Shown piece by piece: positions 9,509-17,573 of a stretch of DNA of 64,000 nucleotides. The DNA is taken from NCBI GenBank assembly GCA_016794585.1, contig JAEUJM010000017.1:115938-179937 (forward strand), in the 5' to 3' direction. The notes under the pieces were generated by a model. That model did no database searches. It had not been told where the DNA came from and saw nothing but the letters and a program-made list of their open reading frames with translations. A program made the translations under genes and the position numbers. The stretch is from Acidimicrobiales bacterium. GTDB taxonomy: Bacteria; Actinomycetota; Acidimicrobiia; Acidimicrobiales; DATDAH01. Positions within the stretch are counted from its first letter, which is position 1; each line of letters starts with the position of its first letter.

Positions 9509-11647
9509 GTGGGGGAGCGGGGACCGCAGCGGAGCACGGTGCCGATGCGCTGGCGTGCCGCGCACGTGCTCGCGCTCTCGTCCATCGCGTTCGCCCAACC
9601 CGTGCTCGACCTGCTGGGTGGCAGCCCGACCTTCTTCGTGGCCCACACCGCAGGGCCCGCCGAGGTCCTCCTCGTGGCCGTCCTCACCCTCGCGGTGGTC
9701 CCCGCGGTGCTCATCGCTCTGGAGCTGCTGGTCGCCCTGTTCAGCGCACGGTGGGCGTGGCGGCTGCACCTCGGCCTCATGGCGGGCCTCGGTGGCCTGA
9801 TCGTCGCCCAGTTCGTCGACCGCATCCCCGGTTTCGCCTCGGTCCTGGTCCTGGTGGTGGGCACCGCGGCCGGTGTCGGCCTGGCCCGCTGGTACCGACG
9901 GAGCGAGCCGATCCGGTCGGTCTGCTCGCTGCTCGCCCTCACGCCACTGCTGTTCGCCGCGGTGTTCGTGTTCGCCTCCCCGGCCCACGGGCTGGTCTTC
10001 CCGCCGGAGGTGCAGGCCGCCGACGTGCGGGTGCCCGGCACCCCGCCGCCGATCTTCGTCGTCGTCTTCGACGAGCTCCCGCTCGCCACCGTCCTCGGCA
10101 CCGACGGGGAGACGGTGGACGCCGAGCGGTTCCCCAACCTGGCCCGCCTCGCCGGCGACGGGGTCCTCTTCAACAACGTGACGACCGTGGCGGGCTACAC
10201 CCACGAGGCGGTGCCCGCCATCCTCTCCGGGGAGGGGGTGCGCTCGGCCAACGTGCCCCCCACCGCCGGGGGCCACCCCCGCAACCTGTTCAGCCTCCTG
10301 GCCGACGACTACCGGACCGTGGCCCACGAGCAGGTGACCGGCCTGTGCACGCCGGCGTTGTGCGACGCGGGGTCGTCCGATGCCGGCAGCGACTCGACCC
10401 GGCTCCTCCTCGAGGACCTCGCAGTGGTCGCAGGCCGCGTGACCCTGCCCGCAGGGCTCGACGACTGGCTGCCGGCGGTGGACGGCTCGTGGTCGAACTT
10501 CGGCCAGCCCTCGGGCGGGGACGACCTCGACCAGGAGGCGGACCGCTTCGGCGACGACCGGGCCGAGTTCGTCGACGCCCTGGGGGAGCTGGACCGTGTC
10601 GGGCAGTGGGAGGCCGCGGTCGCCGGCATCGAGCGCCCGACCGAGCCCACGCTCACGTTCATCCATACCGTGCTGCCCCACGTGCCCTGGGCGTTCCACG
10701 CCGACGGGTCGCCCTACGCCGACCTCGGCTACCCCCAGCGCAGCCCTGACGGCGTCTGGCGCACGTCGTTCTCCTCGGACTTCGGGTTGCAGCGCCACCT
10801 GCTCCAGGCCGCCTACACCGACCGTCTCCTGGGCGCCCTGCTCGAGCGCCTCGACGCCACCGGTCAGTACGACGACGCGCTCATCGTGTTCACCGCGGAC
10901 CACGGCGTCTCGCTCGCCGAGGACACCAACCGCCGACTGCCGAACGAGGACACCCTCCCGGGGGTGATGCCCGTGCCGGTGGTCGTGAAGCCACCTGCGG
11001 GTGCGGCGCCGGCGTTCGGTGGTGGGTCCCGTCGGGGGACGACCGACGACCGAGTCGGCGAGACCACGGACCTGCTGCCCACCATCGCCGCGCTGCTCGA
11101 TGTCACCGTGCCGTGGCCGGTCGACGGCCAGAGCCTCTTCGGTCCCGAGCGACAGAGCACCGAGCGCTCGGTCTTCGCCCGGGGCGACCGAGTCGAGACG
11201 GACGCTCGTGAGCTCGACGTGCAACCCATCGTCGACCGCATCCACGAGACGTTCCTCACGCCGAGCGGCGACTTCGAGTTCTACGGCCTCGGTCTCGGGC
11301 GACCGCTCGTCGGTCGGCGGGCCGCCGGTGTGGCCCTCGACGCCGAGCCGGGCGCCTGCTGGCACCACGACGTCGGTGCCACCGCCGCCGGCGTCGGGGA
11401 GGTCGACGGGTGGCTCGAGCCCGACGACGGGAGCGAGCGGCGCATCCCCTTCGCCGTCGTCGTGGACGGGCGCGTGGCGGGCACGTCGCGGACGAACGAC
11501 AGCGGTGACCATGTGAACCGCGTGGTCGCCCTGGCCGACCCGGCACGGTGGCCGGACGACCCCGACGAGGTGGAGCTGTGGCGCGTGGTCGACGCCCCGG
11601 ACACCGCCGCAGGCGTCGGGCTGGTGCGATTTCCCCGCTGCGACTGA
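9509..11647 (+). CDS. Membrane-anchored sulfatase/phosphoethanolamine-transferase-like protein
   Basis: 712 residues. The first ~155 residues hold about four to five hydrophobic segments (for example residues around 18-45, 52-82, 88-125), then an alkaline-phosphatase-superfamily sulfatase domain outside the membrane. IFVVVFDELPLATV (around 188-201) carries the first metal-site Asp, AGYTHEAVPAILSGE is the nucleophile region with Thr, and FTADHGVSLAEDT (around 463) holds the last metal-binding Asp-His. No Cys/Ser sulfatase signature (CxPxR) is visible, so it is more like the LtaS/EptA-type transferases than a true sulfatase. Substrate is unknown. It converges on the ABC transporter genes. Confidence 0.8.
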   Translation: MGERGPQRSTVPMRWRAAHVLALSSIAFAQPVLDLLGGSPTFFVAHTAGPAEVLLVAVLTLAVVPAVLIALELLVALFSARWAWRLHLGLMAGLGGLIVAQFVDRIPGFASVLVLVVGTAAGVGLARWYRRSEPIRSVCSLLALTPLLFAAVFVFASPAHGLVFPPEVQAADVRVPGTPPPIFVVVFDELPLATVLGTDGETVDAERFPNLARLAGDGVLFNNVTTVAGYTHEAVPAILSGEGVRSANVPPTAGGHPRNLFSLLADDYRTVAHEQVTGLCTPALCDAGSSDAGSDSTRLLLEDLAVVAGRVTLPAGLDDWLPAVDGSWSNFGQPSGGDDLDQEADRFGDDRAEFVDALGELDRVGQWEAAVAGIERPTEPTLTFIHTVLPHVPWAFHADGSPYADLGYPQRSPDGVWRTSFSSDFGLQRHLLQAAYTDRLLGALLERLDATGQYDDALIVFTADHGVSLAEDTNRRLPNEDTLPGVMPVPVVVKPPAGAAPAFGGGSRRGTTDDRVGETTDLLPTIAALLDVTVPWPVDGQSLFGPERQSTERSVFARGDRVETDARELDVQPIVDRIHETFLTPSGDFEFYGLGLGRPLVGRRAAGVALDAEPGACWHHDVGATAAGVGEVDGWLEPDDGSERRIPFAVVVDGRVAGTSRTNDSGDHVNRVVALADPARWPDDPDEVELWRVVDAPDTAAGVGLVRFPRCD

Positions 11648-11669
11648 CCGCCGGCGCGCCGCCCGGCCC

Positions 11670-12374
11670 TCAGGCTTCGAGGCGCCCGTCGAGGATGTGG
11701 GCCGTCCGGTCGGCGTAGTGGACCATGCGCTCGTCGTGGGTGACCACGATCGCCGAGATGTGCCGGGCCTTCATCTCGGATCGGATGAGCTCCATGACCG
11801 ACTCACCCAGCTTGGTGTCGAGGGCGGAGGTGGGCTCGTCGAAGAGCACGAGGGCCGGGTCGTTCATGAGGGCCCGGCCGATGGCCACCCGCTGGCGCTC
11901 GCCGCCCGACAGTTGACCGGGGAGGTTCTTGGCCCTCGCGCTCAGGCCCAGCTCGTCGAGGAGCTGGTCGGCGCGCTCTTTCGCGGCGGCGCCTCGTCGA
12001 CGGCCGAGCTCGTCGACGACGAGCAGGTTCTCGCGGGCGGTGAGGAACGGCACCAGGTTGACGGCCTGGAACACGAAGCCGACCTTCTCCTGTCGGAACG
12101 TGGTCAGCTGCTTCGGCGAGTAGCCGGTGATGTCGTCGCCGCCGACGACGACCCGACCCTCGGTCGGGGAGAGGATGCCGCCGGCGATCGAGCACAGCGT
12201 GGTCTTGCCGGAGCCCGACGGGCCCACGAGGGCGAGGATCTCGTCGCCCGCGACGTCGAGGGTGGCGTGGTCGAGGGCGACGACCTGGTTGTCGCCCTCC
12301 CCGTAGACCTTGCGGACGCCCTCGAGGTGCAGGGCGAGCTCGGTGCGGGGCTCGACGGCGGTCGGACTGGTCAT
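11670..12374 (-). CDS. ABC transporter ATP-binding protein, LolD/MacB type
   Basis: 234 residues. Walker A GPSGSGKTT near residue 42, signature LSGGERQRVAIGRAL near 145, Walker B LVLFDEPTSALD near 166. Class typical of MacB/LolD ATPases that drive FtsX-type permeases. The ATG at 12374 overlaps the stop of the upstream permease as ATGA; the open frame continues further upstream but only into permease sequence. It forms a three-gene operon with the two permeases. Confidence 0.92.
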   Translation of the reverse strand: MTSPTAVEPRTELALHLEGVRKVYGEGDNQVVALDHATLDVAGDEILALVGPSGSGKTTLCSIAGGILSPTEGRVVVGGDDITGYSPKQLTTFRQEKVGFVFQAVNLVPFLTARENLLVVDELGRRRGAAAKERADQLLDELGLSARAKNLPGQLSGGERQRVAIGRALMNDPALVLFDEPTSALDTKLGESVMELIRSEMKARHISAIVVTHDERMVHYADRTAHILDGRLEA

Positions 12375-13483
12375 GACGCACTCCCGATGGCGGCGGCAGG
12401 ATCGATGCGGAGCACTCGGCGCAGGGAGAAGGCGCACCCGATGACCGAGGCGAGCAGGAGGAACACGGCGCTGCTGAGCACCCGGGCCGGCGTCAGCACG
12501 AAGGGGATGCTGCCGGCCGGGATCACGAGGTCGAGGGCGACCGCGAGCACGGCGCCGATGGTGCAGGCCACGAGGGTGACGAGTACGGCCTGGACGATCA
12601 CGCCGGCGAACAGGGTGCGCGAACGTGCCCCGATGGCCTTGAGGACGCCGTACAAGCCCGTGCGCTCGACGGTGAGGAGCGCGAAGAACAGCGCCACGAC
12701 GACGATGGCCACGACGACGGTCACGCCGATGATCTGGTTGAACACCGAGCTCTGCTGCTCCACGCCAGGGAGGGCGCTCACGGCCTCGTCCACGGTGAGC
12801 GTGCTGGTGGCGCCGTCGGTGGCGGCGTCGATGGCGTCGGCGAGCTCTGCCGGGGGGACGCCGTCGGCCCGCACGACGAGGGACTGGAACACGCCTGGGC
12901 CCACCCTGGCGTCGGGCCGGTTCGCGTTCTGGACCTCGCGCCAGGTCTCGGGCGACACCCAGAGAGAGCCCTGGCCCGAGAAGTTGGTGTCGCTGACGAA
13001 GCCGATCACCTCGATGGGCGTGCGGGCCGGTCCCACCAGCACCTCGGTGCCGACCTCGATGCCATCGGCCTCGAGCACCTCGTCGGCGTACCCCTGGCCG
13101 GTCGGGGGCGGCTCACCCACCCCGTCGGGCGGGATCTCGTAGCCGAACACCGCCAGGTCGGCCAGCTCCCGTGGGCCGTTGCCGGGTACGCGGCCGCCCA
13201 GCAGGGCCACTCCGAGGCCGCCCACCTCGCCCACGCCGGGCACGGACTCGACCTCGGCGCGCAGCTCGGGCGGGATGCGGCTGCGGAAGAAGGAGTCTCG
13301 TGCGGTCGAGGAGTAGACGATGAGGTCGCTGTCCTGGGCGCGCACGGCCCCGGTGGCGTCGCGAAGCAGACCGTCCAGCAGCCCGCCCAGGAACATGAGC
13401 AGCACCGCGATCAGGGTGAGGATCACGGTGGCGGTGGCGAACCGGCTGGGGCGCCGGCGCAGCTCTCGCAGGGCGATCCTCAC
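12371..13483 (-). CDS. FtsX-like ABC permease (second of pair)
   Basis: 370 residues starting with GTG: IALRELRRRPSRFATATVIL and a first membrane segment around residues 15-38, a large extracellular domain, then three membrane segments near the C-terminus (about 250-280, 300-330, 335-362). This is the MacB/FtsX layout. The start overlaps the stop of the neighbouring permease as GTGA. Together with the ATPase it probably forms a mechanotransmission or export complex rather than an importer; the substrate cannot be told. Confidence 0.88.
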   Translation of the reverse strand: MRIALRELRRRPSRFATATVILTLIAVLLMFLGGLLDGLLRDATGAVRAQDSDLIVYSSTARDSFFRSRIPPELRAEVESVPGVGEVGGLGVALLGGRVPGNGPRELADLAVFGYEIPPDGVGEPPPTGQGYADEVLEADGIEVGTEVLVGPARTPIEVIGFVSDTNFSGQGSLWVSPETWREVQNANRPDARVGPGVFQSLVVRADGVPPAELADAIDAATDGATSTLTVDEAVSALPGVEQQSSVFNQIIGVTVVVAIVVVALFFALLTVERTGLYGVLKAIGARSRTLFAGVIVQAVLVTLVACTIGAVLAVALDLVIPAGSIPFVLTPARVLSSAVFLLLASVIGCAFSLRRVLRIDPAAAIGSAS

Positions 13484-14601
13484 ACCTGCACCCCCGCCCC
13501 GGTGGTGGCCTCGACCGGGTCGATGCGCAGGACCCGGCGGGCCGAGAACAGCGAGCTGAGCACCCCGAGCACCAGCAGCAGGGCGCTCCAGCCGAGCACC
13601 GCGGCCGTCTCGAAGCGCAGCGGGATGCTGCCGATGCGCTGCGCCGACAGCGGGGCGTAGAGGGCGACGCCGACGGTGATGCCCGCGACCATCACGATCA
13701 CCACTTGCACCAGCAGCGACCACACGAGGCGGCGAGACGGCGCCCCGACGGCGTGCAGCAAGGTGAGGGCGTTGGCCTTCTGGAAGGTGATGATCAGGAA
13801 GAACAGACCGGTGACGAGGGGGACCACGAGCGCGTAGAGCAGGAAGATCACCTGGAACGACTGGCGGACCTGGGCGACCCCCGGGGTCTCGTCGGCGGCC
13901 ACGTCGCGGGGCAGCGCGTCGGCATCGGGGTCGGCCTCGTTCACCGCGGCGGAGAGCTGCTCGGGCGAGGTGCCCGCCGCGGGCTCGAGCGCGATCGCGT
14001 TGGGGAGCGGGTCGCGTGCGTCCGGGTTCACCGAGCGGACCGCGGCCACGTAGGTGTCGTAGGTGGTGAACAGGGTGGGGGTGGCCTGGAGGTTGATGTC
14101 GGCGGCCTGCCCCACGACGGTGAGCTCGAGGCCGCCCGGCTCGAGCGCGACGGTGTCGCCGATGGCGAGACCGAGGTCCGCGTCGGCCTCGTTGGCCACG
14201 ACCTCGCCGTCGGCGGTGGGGAGGCGTCCGCCGGTGAGCTCGGCCGGGGAGCCGAGGCCTTCGGCCTCGTAGCCGACCAGGGCGACGTCGGCGAGGTCCC
14301 CGTCGATCTCGGCGGTGAAGGTGCCCTGTCCGATCCGTCCCGACCGGGCGATGCCGTCGACCGAGGTGACCGCCGACTCGACCGGCGGTGTGATGACGCT
14401 GCCCTGGAGGTTGCGGCGGCCGTCGACGCTGTACACGAGAACGGGGGCGGACTGGTTGCGGATGGCACCCACGAAGGCGGTGAGCAGGCCGTTCTGCAGG
14501 GTCTGTTGGAACAGGATGAGGAACACGAGCAGGCCCACGGCGGCCATGACCAGGCCGAAGCGGACCTTGGTGCGGCGCATCTCGCGCAGGGCCAGGAACA
14601 T
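13480..14601 (-). CDS. FtsX-like ABC permease (first of pair)
   Basis: 373 residues, same architecture as the downstream permease: an N-terminal membrane helix after MFLALREMRRTKVRFG, a large periplasm-facing domain, and three C-terminal membrane helices. Both proteins end with the same kind of motif (SARRVLRIDPVEA here, LRRVLRIDPAAA in the other), showing that they are paralogues. The ATG at 14601 gives the family N-terminus; longer frames upstream run into the divergent ribF promoter. Confidence 0.88.
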   Translation of the reverse strand: MFLALREMRRTKVRFGLVMAAVGLLVFLILFQQTLQNGLLTAFVGAIRNQSAPVLVYSVDGRRNLQGSVITPPVESAVTSVDGIARSGRIGQGTFTAEIDGDLADVALVGYEAEGLGSPAELTGGRLPTADGEVVANEADADLGLAIGDTVALEPGGLELTVVGQAADINLQATPTLFTTYDTYVAAVRSVNPDARDPLPNAIALEPAAGTSPEQLSAAVNEADPDADALPRDVAADETPGVAQVRQSFQVIFLLYALVVPLVTGLFFLIITFQKANALTLLHAVGAPSRRLVWSLLVQVVIVMVAGITVGVALYAPLSAQRIGSIPLRFETAAVLGWSALLLVLGVLSSLFSARRVLRIDPVEATTGAGVQV

Positions 14602-14720
14602 CGCAGGCGAGTGTGGCACGCCGGGTCCGGCGCCCCACCACCCAGCCCAGGGGGTTCGCGCACCTCGGAGGGGTCCCTCCGGGCACGCCCCCGGGTGACC
14701 ACGGTCCGTCCTGAGGCGAT

Positions 14721-14726
14721 TACCCT
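14721..14726 (+). promoter_or_regulatory. -10 element (TACCCT), probable leaderless ribF promoter
   Basis: TACCCT is followed by seven bases and the ribF GTG at 14734; no ribosome binding site lies between. Confidence 0.55.
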
Positions 14727-14733
14727 CGGCTCG

Positions 14734-15672
14734 GTGGACGTTTGGCACGACGACGAGCCCTTCTCCCGTCCCGACGCGGGCTCGGCGGTCACCATCGGCG
14801 CGTACGACGGGGTCCACCGGGGGCACCAACTCGTCATCGGTGAGGTGCGCCGCGTGGCGCGCGAGCAGGGGCTGCGCTCGGTCGTGGTCACCTTCGACCG
14901 CCACCCCGCCAGCGTGGTGCGGCCCGAGTCGGCGCCGAAGCAGCTGACCGATCCCGACCAGGAGCTCGAGCTGCTGGCCAAGACCGGCGTCGACGCGACG
15001 CTGGTCATCCACTTCGACGAGGCCCGGTCGAAAGAGCCCGCCGAGGAGTTCGTCCACGAGGTCCTGGTGGGGGCGCTGAACGCCAAGACCATCGTGGTCG
15101 GCGAGGACTTCCACTTCGGCCACGAACGCCAGGGCAACAACGCCCTCCTGGCCACGATGGGTGCCGAGCTCGGCTTCACCGTCGACGGCATCGACCTCCT
15201 GCAGGCCGGCCCGGAGGGCGCGGTGTCGTCCACGGCCATCCGTGCCGCGCTCGTCGCCGGCGACCTCACGGCAGCGCACGCCATGCTGGGCCGGCCCCAC
15301 GAGGTGCGTGGCGTCGTGGGCCACGGCGACGCCCGGGCCCGGGACCTCGGGTTCCGGACCGCCAACGTGGCCATCGCCGACGAGGTGCTGCTGCCGAAGG
15401 ACGGGATCTACGCCGGCTGGTACGAGCGCCCGGACGGCAGCGTCCACGCGACAGCCATCTCCCTCGGTCGTCGTCCGACGTTCTACGAGTACGCCGACCA
15501 CTCGTTGCTCGAGGCCCACCTGCTCGACTTCGAGGGAGACCTGTACGGCGAGGCTGCCCGGGTGCGCTTCGTCGAGCGCCTCCGCGACGAGCTCAAGTTC
15601 GACAGCGTGGACGACCTGGTGGCCCAGATGGGCCGGGACGTCGCCCGGGCGAGGGACGTGCTGGGTGCCTGA
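14734..15672 (+). CDS. ribF: Bifunctional riboflavin kinase/FAD synthetase
   Basis: 312 residues. RibF phosphorylates riboflavin to FMN and adenylylates it to FAD. N-terminal FAD synthetase domain: GAYDGVHRGHQ near residue 25 and VSSTAIRAALVAGDL near 165. C-terminal riboflavin kinase domain: GHGDARARDLGFRTANV near 195-212 and the strand LLEAHLLDFEGDLYGE near 268. GTG at 14734 is favoured over the long upstream frame because it follows a -10 element and gives normal length. The stop overlaps the next gene by eight bases. Confidence 0.94.
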   Translation: MDVWHDDEPFSRPDAGSAVTIGAYDGVHRGHQLVIGEVRRVAREQGLRSVVVTFDRHPASVVRPESAPKQLTDPDQELELLAKTGVDATLVIHFDEARSKEPAEEFVHEVLVGALNAKTIVVGEDFHFGHERQGNNALLATMGAELGFTVDGIDLLQAGPEGAVSSTAIRAALVAGDLTAAHAMLGRPHEVRGVVGHGDARARDLGFRTANVAIADEVLLPKDGIYAGWYERPDGSVHATAISLGRRPTFYEYADHSLLEAHLLDFEGDLYGEAARVRFVERLRDELKFDSVDDLVAQMGRDVARARDVLGA

Positions 15673-16840
15673 GAGCGCCCGGGCCGACCTCGGCCACGAG
15701 GCGGTCGTCGACGATGCCGGCGTGCGCTGGGCCGGCGAGGTGGAGCCGCTCACCGGGCCCGTCACCCAGCCGCTGCGGGAGTCGATCGAGCCGGCCCGCA
15801 TCGGCTCCGCCGCCCGTCTCGCCCGTCACCGCATCCGCCTGTCCGACGGCCACGAGGTCGGGCTCGCGGTGTGCGGCCGAGGCATCCCCCTCGTCGTCGT
15901 CCACGGGTTCTCGGCCGAGGGCTTCCTCTACGCCCAGACCCTCTCCCGGCTCGTCTCCATGGGTTACAAGGTCATCGCCATCGACACGGCCGGGCACGGC
16001 GGCACCCAGGGCCTGCCCCGTGGCGGTGGCGACCTCCACGGCTACAGCGAGCTGCTGGGGCGGGCCATACGTGAGCTCGGCATCCGCAAGGCCGTGCTCG
16101 CCGGGCACTCGATGGGCGGTCGGCTGGTGGTCGAGCTGGCGGCCGACCAGCCCGACACGGCCATCGCGGTGATCCTGCTCGACGCGATCGTCGGCGACAC
16201 GTGGGACCGGATGGTCAACGTCTTCCGGGTGATGCCGCCGCTGCTCGGTTTCGTCGGCGCCGCGCTCGCGGTCGACAGCCTCTCGACCGTGCCACTGTTC
16301 AAGGACCGTGGCCAGGCCACCAAGCTGTTGCGTCTCGCCATCCCGGTCGGGGCCGGCATCGCCAGCCACCCGTGGCAGTTGCTCGGTCCGTCGGTGTCGA
16401 TCCTGCGGTCACGCGGGAGCGGGCACCTGCTCGATGCCCTGGCGGACTCGCACGTGCCGGTCATCGCGATCCACGGGGACAAAGACGTCGCCGTGCCCAT
16501 CGCCACGGCCAAGGAGGCGGCGAAGCGGGCCCGGGGCCACTTCGTGGTGGTGCGCGACGCGAGCCACTCCTGGCTCCTGAAGGACCCCGAGACCCTGCCG
16601 GCGATCATGTACGAGCTGCTGGGCAACGGGTTGGGCTCGGCCCAGCGCCGGGCCCTGCGCGAGTGCGGTGTGGCCCCCGGCGCGGCCGACGAGGACGAGG
16701 TCGAGGCGGCGCTCTACGAGCCCGACGCCCTCGTCCTGCAGCTGACGCCCGACCCCGTCGCCCCCACGCCGGCCGATCGCAAGAAGGTCCACCCCCGGCG
16801 CCCCCGCTACCAGTGGAAGGTCCACCCGCCCCTCCGCTGA
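15665..16840 (+). CDS. Alpha/beta-hydrolase
   Basis: 391 residues. Canonical triad: nucleophile Ser in GHSMGG near residue 146, acid Asp in HGDKDVAVP near 275, and His in DASHSWLL near 299; the oxyanion HGFSAEG motif is near 78. The C-terminal ~60 residues are Pro/basic-rich (ADRKKVHPRRPRYQWKVH) and not part of the fold. Substrate cannot be inferred. The GTG at 15665 overlaps the ribF stop, suggesting coupled translation. Confidence 0.82.
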   Translation: MPESARADLGHEAVVDDAGVRWAGEVEPLTGPVTQPLRESIEPARIGSAARLARHRIRLSDGHEVGLAVCGRGIPLVVVHGFSAEGFLYAQTLSRLVSMGYKVIAIDTAGHGGTQGLPRGGGDLHGYSELLGRAIRELGIRKAVLAGHSMGGRLVVELAADQPDTAIAVILLDAIVGDTWDRMVNVFRVMPPLLGFVGAALAVDSLSTVPLFKDRGQATKLLRLAIPVGAGIASHPWQLLGPSVSILRSRGSGHLLDALADSHVPVIAIHGDKDVAVPIATAKEAAKRARGHFVVVRDASHSWLLKDPETLPAIMYELLGNGLGSAQRRALRECGVAPGAADEDEVEAALYEPDALVLQLTPDPVAPTPADRKKVHPRRPRYQWKVHPPLR

Positions 16841-16857
16841 CCCGGGGACACGGCCGG

Positions 16858-16911
16858 CCGTTCTGGCCGCGACGACGTGTCGTCACGCCAGAGAATCCGC
16901 GGCCAGAACGG
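16858..16911. terminator. 14-bp perfect inverted repeat, probable terminator
   Basis: CCGTTCTGGCCGCG (16858-16871) and its exact reverse complement (16898-16911) enclose 26 bases that contain a second small hairpin (GACGAC/GTCGTC). It begins 18 bases after the hydrolase stop. There is no T tract, so this would be an atypical terminator; a dyad binding site upstream of rpsO is the other option. Confidence 0.55.
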
Positions 16912-16968
16912 ATCGAGGGGGTCGGCACCGTGCTCTCGGTGGAATCGCGGGGTTGGGGACAATCCTGG

Positions 16969-16974
16969 TACCGT
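16969..16974 (+). promoter_or_regulatory. Candidate -10 (TACCGT) upstream of rpsO
   Basis: TACCGT in the sequence GGTACCGTGTCGG is the best -10 in the hydrolase-rpsO gap and would give an untranslated leader of about 105 nt, room for the S15 autoregulatory structure known in other bacteria. No -35 is convincing. Confidence 0.4.
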
Positions 16975-17087
16975 GTCGGTGTTGCACCGAGCGCCCCTGC
17001 GCGCCGTGCCTGCTTCCGGTTACGCACTCGCGGACCACGAGGCCGGGTAGCACACCCACCCACTGAAGAAAGCACAACGACACTTCC

Positions 17088-17363
17088 ATGCCTGACAGCA
17101 CGGGGCTTCCTCCGAAGTCCGACACCATCGCCGAGAACCGCCTGCACGACACCGACACCGGTTCTCCCGAGGTCCAGGTGGCGCTCCTCACCGAGCGCAT
17201 CAACCACCTGACCGAGCACCTCAAGACCCACAAGAAGGACCACCACAGCCGCCGCGGCCTGCTCATGCTGGTCGGCCGGCGCCGCCGGTTGCTCGACTAC
17301 GTGAAGCGCAACGACGTCGAGCGCTACCGCGCCCTCATCGCGAAGCTGGGCCTGCGCCGCTAG
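17088..17363 (+). CDS. rpsO: 30S ribosomal protein S15
   Basis: 91 residues, normal length. S15 binds 16S rRNA early in assembly. Family signatures [36 protein letters not shown] and [16 protein letters not shown] are all present. It is followed 210 bases later by pnp, the usual rpsO-pnp order. Confidence 0.97.
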   Translation: MPDSTGLPPKSDTIAENRLHDTDTGSPEVQVALLTERINHLTEHLKTHKKDHHSRRGLLMLVGRRRRLLDYVKRNDVERYRALIAKLGLRR

Positions 17364-17495
17364 GCGCGCCCGCTCGCCACCACAAGCTCTCACCTCCCGC
17401 GGGCTCGCCCCGCACCAACAACACAACCCACGCGGCGTGCTGGTCAGCTGCCAGTGGCCGACTTCCCGAACCCTGACGAGCGCAGAGCGCAGCGG

Positions 17496-17535
17496 GGCGG
17501 CGGGTGGTCGACCACTGGGAACTGGCCCCGCCGCC
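17496..17535 (+). promoter_or_regulatory. Hairpin in the pnp leader
   Basis: GGCGGCGGG (17496-17504) pairs with CCCGCCGCC (17527-17535); the loop contains the self-complementary TGGTCGACCA. It lies 25 bases before the pnp ribosome binding site. In Escherichia coli PNPase represses itself through a leader hairpin cut by RNase III; a similar use here is inference only. Confidence 0.4.
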
Positions 17536-17573
17536 AGACCGGGGCCGACGTGGCCCCGAGAGGAGGACATCCC

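Noticed and set aside
12371..14686. 771-residue minus-strand frame
   Set aside because: Only its last part is the permease beginning at GTG 13483; the earlier part is read in the wrong frame through the other permease.
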